From Thermoplasmata archaeon (GTDB lineage: Archaea > Thermoplasmatota > Thermoplasmata > Thermoplasmatales > Thermoplasmataceae): 9,450 nucleotides of DNA. A model generated the notes under the pieces. That model worked only from the letters and a program-made list of their open reading frames with translations. It searched no databases and was not told the DNA's origin. Position numbers and translations under genes: made by a program. Every line of letters starts with the position of its first letter. The stretch's first letter is position 1. Positions 6,701 through 9,450 of this stretch are shown here, piece after piece. The stretch spans positions 1-9,450 of the forward strand of contig JAKAAU010000044.1 in NCBI GenBank assembly GCA_021802165.1, in the 5' to 3' direction.

Positions 6701-7555
6701 ACCTACAGCAGGGGAAAGAGCAGAACCAACAGGGCAGAGGCAAATGAGGTAGTAAGGATAATAAAGGAAGAACTGCTTCAAACAAATTCCATAGGGGTGG
6801 TAACCCTGAGCGAGGCCCAGAGGTCCGCCATAGAAGAAACCCTCAGTTCCTATTCCAGGCACGATAGCGTTCTTGCAGAGCTAATAAACAATGACGGCAT
6901 ATTTGTAAAAAACCTGGAAAACGTGCAGGGAGATGAAAAAGACGTAATAATTTTGAGTACAGGATACGGAAAGGATGATAGTGGCAGGCTGACAATGAAT
7001 TTTGGCCCTATAAACAGCACTGGAGGGGAGAAGAGGCTGAATGTGGCCATAACCCGTGCCAGGAAAAAATTCATCGTTGTTTCATCCATGGACCCTGAGG
7101 ATATAAGGGTCCCGGAAACGGCCGGCAGGGGGCCTGAACTTCTAAAGCAATATTTGATTTATGCCAAAAACCATGGATCAGGATCCATTATACAGAAATT
7201 CAGAAATGATGATGCAATAATAAATGATGTTGCTGCCAAGCTTGAGGCCGAGGGTTTTACTACAGTGAAAAACGTGGGATATTCCATGAACAATATAGCC
7301 CTGGCAGTGATTGATCCGGATGATGATAACCACTATATCCTCGGGATTGAAACAGATGGCAGGATTTATAATAGCATGAAGACCGCATCGGAACGTGAAA
7401 GGATAAGGAAGGCGATACTGTCCGCCAGGGGATGGAACCTTTATAGGATATGGTCCGTGGACTATATGAAGAATCCTGAAAAGGTGCTTCACGAAATTAT
7501 CAATAATATCAACAGGTACAAAACAGAAGTCAAAAGCGCTGGGAGGGAGATTTGA
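3737..7555 (+). CDS. DUF4011-type superfamily I helicase with C-terminal Vsr-like nuclease domain (putative defence protein)
   Basis: This is a 1272-aa multidomain protein. Residues 10-165 match the DUF4011 pattern (WEKDVIDTSKNNRLLYF; NVLFISFGLLKW; FFVPVTLSR). The SF1 helicase follows: SSQ Q-motif (Gln260), Walker A GPPGTGKS (277-284), a long charged helical or coiled-coil insertion (about 380-840), Walker B DEASQ (875-879), motif III GDTQQLPP (899-906), WHYRS (944-948), VQGDEKD (1063-1069) and motif VI VAITRAR (1103-1109). The C-terminus (about 1155-1262) has the MTES_1575/Vsr-like endonuclease signature with LGIETDG (1202-1208) and GWNLYRIWS (1232-1240). The Asp usually found in R-I-D-L appears as Ala1188 and the usual N-terminal Glu is absent, so the nuclease may be inactive. 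Similar fusions, including Hhe of Gao and colleagues (2020), defend against phage; here this is inference. The 3' end overlaps the tRNA-Ser gene antisense by 19 nt. Confidence 0.88.
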   Translation: MDINIDESITKWEKDVIDTSKNNRLLYFNSDSFLKITTPSMLFLFDDLVNKDKKMGVHLTGDEENRRKDEIIFSRKDGLGKALSSMYYQANSALKEHGSNVLFISFGLLKWKDENAKTVETQLFFVPVTLSRKMYDDFTLESTEGDIFFNPVLREKLEQFGIKFDFTFEDNLNLSEAMRNFKLTVKDTKWSVSRNSYLGVVSFTNNNIYNDIKKNHDAIKKNDLTRALAGDFEVIKKLNEKMPRTIDYSIDTVMDADSSQISAVYAARAGASFILNGPPGTGKSQTISNIIADSMKNNRSVLFVSEKNAAIEVVKKRLQESGLGDFILSFHGNASKSEIIKSLYKSVENNQHVSRTLVPTDRYSGTLNDYVHAVHEKRGNLGRSVYNACMVELENSCQFSLKIGAGMIDITPEVLENIEFQISEFNDYLDIIENFDKMPVDLQLPRYRENPEKYYRGIDSIENGIDGMEEIGDQIKNCTGVDVASMKDAEKVYRLGSVLNPEITLEKEFLDAEFIQDAYELLESREKLIQEYRYMSDIFMKKRKKEFLNLDLDALKKNLVENYSSGLKRLSSDYKKIVKDVMDLTEDGSRKHYNEIIEDIDYAMKIREKEAALEAVEESMKSRNIDSEDVYDKIRYAKKIISNMPGETSVGAVTEMVSGMENMDSIMEFKSLYESVIDGINSLSEVLPSAGSMADKKLEEIREQIVGLSSLDVERYAKFMELYDSLKSSGIDISPAFNMDLHTDSILQSFRHSFNHEFVSYYVRNDDNLKNFRASSHERLAGMFIDYDRKRIEINRINLVSELTDRRREMLAKYPGASMIIKTENAKKRFQKPLKTLFGELREVLPALKPCIMMSPNNVSAFLDSDFSFDLIIFDEASQLTPPDAVGSLIRSKQAIISGDTQQLPPTSFFENVNISKYEDDYVVLDNILDQFDAIGLAKIPLKWHYRSVDDRLIAFSNRYFYENSLETFPSAYVNSPDTGLEFFKIEGTYSRGKSRTNRAEANEVVRIIKEELLQTNSIGVVTLSEAQRSAIEETLSSYSRHDSVLAELINNDGIFVKNLENVQGDEKDVIILSTGYGKDDSGRLTMNFGPINSTGGEKRLNVAITRARKKFIVVSSMDPEDIRVPETAGRGPELLKQYLIYAKNHGSGSIIQKFRNDDAIINDVAAKLEAEGFTTVKNVGYSMNNIALAVIDPDDDNHYILGIETDGRIYNSMKTASERERIRKAILSARGWNLYRIWSVDYMKNPEKVLHEIINNINRYKTEVKSAGREI

Positions 7556-7620
7556 ACTCCCGGGCACTTACGTGCACAGGTTTTCCAGACCTGCGTCTTA
7601 CCAGGCTAGGCTATCCCAGC
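7537..7620 (-). tRNA. tRNA-Ser (anticodon GGA)
   Basis: Read on the minus strand, this is a complete type II tRNA of 84 nt without intron or encoded CCA. The acceptor stem is GCTGGGA with TCCCAGC and discriminator G (7537), as expected for serine. The anticodon stem CAGGT/ACCTG closes a loop CTGGAAA with anticodon GGA, reading UCC and UCU. A serine-type extra arm follows, with GCAC pairing to GTGC, then a T-arm GGGAG-TTCAAAT-CTCCC. The D-stem has G10-C25, C12-G23 and T13-A22, but C11 faces A24, a mismatch where U11-A24 would be usual. The helicase gene converges on it and overlaps its 3' 19 nt. Confidence 0.96.
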
Positions 7621-7642
7621 TTCAACACATAATATATTTTTG

Positions 7643-7650
7643 TTATAATA
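7643..7650 (-). promoter_or_regulatory. Possible TATA box of tRNA-Ser
   Basis: On the minus strand TATTATAA is centred about 26 bp before the mature 5' end of the tRNA. It overlaps the stop codon of the lrp/asnC-like gene on the same strand, so the tRNA could have its own promoter or be cotranscribed. Confidence 0.4.
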
Positions 7651-8086
7651 TCCTTTCGAATAATGGGATTGTAACGCTTTTTTCAATTCCATCCATTGTC
7701 CTGAGTTTTTCAAGCACAAAGGTGGAAAGGTCCTTCATGGATTTCTGGGCCGTTAAGAGCATAATATCCCAGTCTCCTGTAACGATTGAGGCCGAAATTA
7801 CATTATCCATCTTTGAAAGGTTGACGCATAATGACCTCTGGTCTATGGAAGATTTTGGATTATACTGTATCATGATATATGCAAGAACGGAGTATCCCAG
7901 CTTCTCATAGTTCAGATCTACTGTATATTTTTTTATGAACCCGTCCTTCCTGAGCCTCTCCATTCTTTCGAATATTGTTGCCCTGGGAATCTCCAGAGAA
8001 TTGGAAATGTCTGATATTTTATCCCTTCCGTGCTCTTTCAGGTACTCTATTATTTTCATATCCTTTTTATCAATATTATCAAGCAT
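7643..8086 (-). CDS. Lrp/AsnC-family transcriptional regulator
   Basis: This is a 147-aa DNA-binding regulator of the feast/famine family. The N-terminal winged helix-turn-helix covers about residues 4-58 (LDNIDKKDMKIIEYL, then the recognition region IPRATIFERMERLRKDGFI). A RAM/AsnC ligand-binding domain spans about 65-147 (LAYIMIQYNP, the effector-pocket segment VTGDWDIMLLTA, and the terminal strand KSVTIPLFERIL). I chose the ATG at 8086 because TTTATATA (8115-8108) is centred 25-26 bp upstream, giving a leaderless mRNA, and because family members start close to LD-x-x-D. The in-frame ATG at 8119 would lie upstream of its own predicted TATA box and add 11 unlike residues. It is divergent from an asparagine synthetase and probably regulates that gene and itself, in the manner of bacterial AsnC (inference). 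tRNA-Ser follows 22 bp downstream. Confidence 0.92.
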   Translation of the reverse strand: MLDNIDKKDMKIIEYLKEHGRDKISDISNSLEIPRATIFERMERLRKDGFIKKYTVDLNYEKLGYSVLAYIMIQYNPKSSIDQRSLCVNLSKMDNVISASIVTGDWDIMLLTAQKSMKDLSTFVLEKLRTMDGIEKSVTIPLFERIL

Positions 8087-8107
8087 AAAAGCAAAATGAC
8101 ATTGATG

Positions 8108-8115
8108 TATATAAA
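8108..8115 (-). promoter_or_regulatory. TATA box of the Lrp/AsnC-like gene
   Basis: TTTATATA on the minus strand is centred 25.5 bp before the A of the ATG at 8086. The spacing predicts a leaderless transcript and decides the start codon. The element AAATG-TTT just upstream is shared with the opposing promoter. Confidence 0.65.
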
Positions 8116-8153
8116 ACATTTGTTTTTAACACGGAAAATCAAATAAAATGTTT
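8114..8153. repeat. Perfect 8-bp inverted repeat between divergent promoters (candidate operator)
   Basis: AAACATTT at 8114-8121 is repeated as its exact reverse complement AAATGTTT at 8146-8153, with a 24-bp spacer. The arm centres are 32 bp apart, about three helical turns, so proteins on both arms would face the same side. Each arm sits on or beside a TATA box. It may be a binding site for the divergently encoded Lrp/AsnC protein, or it may simply reflect matching BRE/TATA elements. Confidence 0.45.
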
Positions 8154-8158
8154 ATAAA
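8151..8158 (+). promoter_or_regulatory. TATA box of the asparagine synthetase gene
   Basis: TTTATAAA is centred 25.5 bp before the A of the ATG at 8180, exactly the geometry of the opposing promoter. It predicts a leaderless message, and no Shine-Dalgarno sequence is present. Confidence 0.65.
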
Positions 8159-8179
8159 TTGTGATTTAATAGATACATT

Positions 8180-9139
8180 ATGGAAACATTGAATCAGAAT
8201 GATGATTATGTGAAAGGTGAGATAGAAAGATCAATGAGGCACCTTGCCGACCCGAAAGTTCAGCATGCCATAAAGGTACAGAGCTATATTCGGTCATATG
8301 TGACAGATTTCCTGCGGGAGGCAGGTTACACGGAAATTGCACCTATTATAATTTCACCCCTCACAGACCCGTTGAACCATCCGGTTTATGATCCGAAGAT
8401 ACATGCCTATGGAGGCGATATGTGGATTACCCAGAGCATGATTTTCCACAAGCAGATAGCCGTGCAGGAACTCAAGAAAATCTTTATAATGTCCCCAAAC
8501 GTAAGGCTTGAAACCGAGGAAAAGGCTGAAACCGGGAGGCATCTTTATGAATTTACCCAGATTGACATCGAGGCACTGGAAAAGTCCAGGGAAGAGATGA
8601 TGTCCCTTGCAGAGGATATGATCATATACACAATATCAAGAATAAAGAAGGAACATTCTGAGGAGTTAAAGTATTTCCACAGGACGCTGCCTGACTACCA
8701 CAAGCCATTCCCGGTGATTACCTTCAGGGAGGCGGAGGAAAAGTACGGCAAAGGCTTCGAAACAGGATTATCAAAAGACTCCAAGTCCCCTGTATGGGTA
8801 ATAGACATACCCTTAAAGGAAAGGGAATTTTATGACAGGGAATACCCGGACAGGCCCGGAATACTGAGGGATATGGACCTTATCTGGCCGGAAGGGTTTG
8901 AGGAGGCATCATCCGGTGGAGAAAGGGAATATGAACTTTCACAGATCCTTGACAGAATCCATAAGAAAGGCCAGACAGAGGAACAGTTTAAATGGTTCAT
9001 TGAACTGGCCCGTGAGGGAATTAAGCTCACAACCGGATTCGGTATAGGCATAGAGAGGTTCACCAGGTTTGTATGTGGCGTGGCAAAAATTGAGGACGTC
9101 ACAACATTTCCTAAAGTACCTGGAAGAATATCCCTTTAA
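8180..9139 (+). CDS. Archaeal asparagine synthetase (AS-AR type, AsnRS/AspRS catalytic core)
   Basis: This 319-aa class II aminoacyl-tRNA-synthetase core matches archaeal asparagine synthetase, the AsnRS/AspRS paralogue characterised in Pyrococcus abyssi, which makes asparagine from aspartate through an aspartyl-adenylate using ATP and an ammonia donor. The entire N-terminal OB-fold anticodon-binding domain of AsnRS (about 100 residues) is missing, and the leaderless start at 8180 shows this is not a truncation by start choice. Visible motifs: the substrate-pocket region ISPLTDP and GGDMWITQSMIFHKQ (58-92), motif 2 from VRLE (108-111) to RHLYEF (120-125) and DIE, GGERE (247-250 region), and motif 3 GFGIGIERF (286-294) with Arg293. 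It is divergent from an Lrp/AsnC regulator, which supports a role in asparagine supply rather than tRNA charging. A stand-alone AsnRS-like protein of unknown substrate is the alternative. Confidence 0.88.
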   Translation: METLNQNDDYVKGEIERSMRHLADPKVQHAIKVQSYIRSYVTDFLREAGYTEIAPIIISPLTDPLNHPVYDPKIHAYGGDMWITQSMIFHKQIAVQELKKIFIMSPNVRLETEEKAETGRHLYEFTQIDIEALEKSREEMMSLAEDMIIYTISRIKKEHSEELKYFHRTLPDYHKPFPVITFREAEEKYGKGFETGLSKDSKSPVWVIDIPLKEREFYDREYPDRPGILRDMDLIWPEGFEEASSGGEREYELSQILDRIHKKGQTEEQFKWFIELAREGIKLTTGFGIGIERFTRFVCGVAKIEDVTTFPKVPGRISL

Positions 9140-9188
9140 AAATTAATAATTTAAATTAGAATTTTTTAATATTTTATTCAATGAACTT
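9140..9188. terminator. AT-rich convergent intergenic region, possible bidirectional T-tract terminator
   Basis: The 49 bp between the convergent synthetase and dehydrogenase genes are almost entirely A and T. ATTTTTTAAT (9161-9170) and ATTTTATT give U-runs to plus-strand transcripts, while the A-run at 9137-9142 gives a U-run to minus-strand transcripts. Archaeal termination often uses such tracts without a hairpin. No stem-loop is evident. Confidence 0.4.
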
Positions 9189-9450
9189 CTATTTTGTGCC
9201 ACTGCCGATATTCAGATTATGCCCGCCTGCCACATTTATAATCTGGCCTGTTATCAATTCTGAAAGCAGAAGGAATTCCACAGCCCTGTTAACGCCTGAC
9301 GGAGGATATCTGCCTGGAGTGCCCAGCTTCTGGGGTACCCCCTGATCGACAAAATCTTTCTCTATGAATCCTGGGGCAACCCCGTTCACAGTAATGTTAT
9401 AGGGTATGAGCTCCTTTGAAAGTTCCCTTATCATTGAGTATACTTCGCCT
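9189..9450 (-). CDS. Short-chain dehydrogenase/reductase, C-terminal part (5' end outside window)
   Basis: Only the last 86 residues are in the window; the reading frame is open to the right edge, so the internal ATG at 9434 is not the real start. The segment matches the C-terminal third of an SDR (FabG-like) NAD(P)-dependent oxidoreductase: MIRELSKELIPYNITVNGVAPGFI is the helix and strand after the catalytic YxxxK, including the cofactor-side V-A-P-G loop, and ITGQIINVAGGHNL is the usual C-terminal dimerisation strand. The Rossmann glycine motif and the catalytic Ser, Tyr and Lys lie outside, so substrate cannot be assigned. Thermoplasma aldohexose dehydrogenases and 3-oxoacyl-ACP reductases both belong to this family. 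The gene is convergent with the asparagine synthetase. Confidence 0.88.
   Translation of the reverse strand, partial: GEVYSMIRELSKELIPYNITVNGVAPGFIEKDFVDQGVPQKLGTPGRYPPSGVNRAVEFLLLSELITGQIINVAGGHNLNIGSGTK

Noticed and set aside
3737..7555. Assignment of the helicase to Mokosh type II or to the Cas/Argonaute-associated helicases
   Set aside because: No phospholipase-D HxK motif is visible at the C-terminus and no partner genes are present; the C-terminal pattern is Vsr/MTES_1575-like.
7178..7567. 129-codon open frame on the minus strand beneath the helicase 3' end and tRNA
   Set aside because: It runs antisense to the conserved nuclease-domain region and through the tRNA 3' end, and its translation shows no domain pattern. 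It is a shadow of the helicase gene.
3671..7620. A complete integrated element bounded by tRNA-derived att repeats
   Set aside because: I searched by eye for a second copy of the tRNA 3' end left of the helicase and found none; no integrase or transposase is in the window.
7572..7910. 112-codon open frame on the plus strand across the tRNA and the regulator gene
   Set aside because: It crosses a clear tRNA and is antisense to a well-supported Lrp/AsnC gene; composition is that of a complementary shadow.
8087..8119. N-terminal extension of the regulator to the ATG at 8119
   Set aside because: The added residues do not resemble the family and the start would lie upstream of the TATA box used by the gene; the leaderless ATG at 8086 fits better.

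Overview
This window most likely comes from a Thermoplasmata archaeon, near Thermoplasma, Ferroplasma or Cuniculiplasma. I infer this from family content and signals, not from a database match. The supporting signs are TATA boxes centred about 25 bp before ATG codons that lack Shine-Dalgarno sequences (leaderless genes), heavy use of AGG and ATA codons, a tRNA without an encoded CCA end, an archaeal-type asparagine synthetase built from a tRNA-synthetase core, and a TPP riboswitch directly upstream of an MFS transporter. That last arrangement is known from Thermoplasma relatives.

Layout, left to right. Positions 1-2242 (minus strand) hold two anaerobic cobalamin genes, cbiG followed by cbiA. 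They overlap by 11 nt, and cbiA runs off the left edge. A divergent intergenic region (2243-2431) carries the cbiG promoter, a second promoter and a complete TPP aptamer. These precede a 12-TM MFS protein (2432-3670), a probable thiamine or thiamine-precursor transporter. A single 1272-aa gene follows (3737-7555): DUF4011-type N-terminus, superfamily I helicase with a long helical insertion, and a C-terminal Vsr-like (MTES_1575-type) nuclease fold. This architecture is associated with antiviral defence. Its last codons lie antisense over the 3' end of a convergent tRNA-Ser(GGA) gene (7537-7620).

Right of the tRNA is a divergent pair: an Lrp/AsnC regulator (minus) and an archaeal asparagine synthetase (plus). 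They share a 93-bp intergenic region with two mirror-image leaderless promoters and a perfect 8-bp inverted repeat. The window closes with the C-terminal part of a short-chain dehydrogenase (minus), convergent with the asparagine synthetase across an AT-rich gap.

The main points for a second look are: the helicase-nuclease beside a tRNA, with apparent loss of nuclease active-site residues; the riboswitch whose 3' edge supplies a Shine-Dalgarno-like GGAGG to a 15-codon leader ORF overlapping the transporter start; the AsnC/asparagine-synthetase divergon, which parallels E. coli asnC-asnA although the synthetase belongs to a different type; and a C11-A24 mismatch in the D-stem of the tRNA-Ser. 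No gene-free stretch exceeds 300 bases. I saw no CRISPR array, insertion sequence or replication origin.
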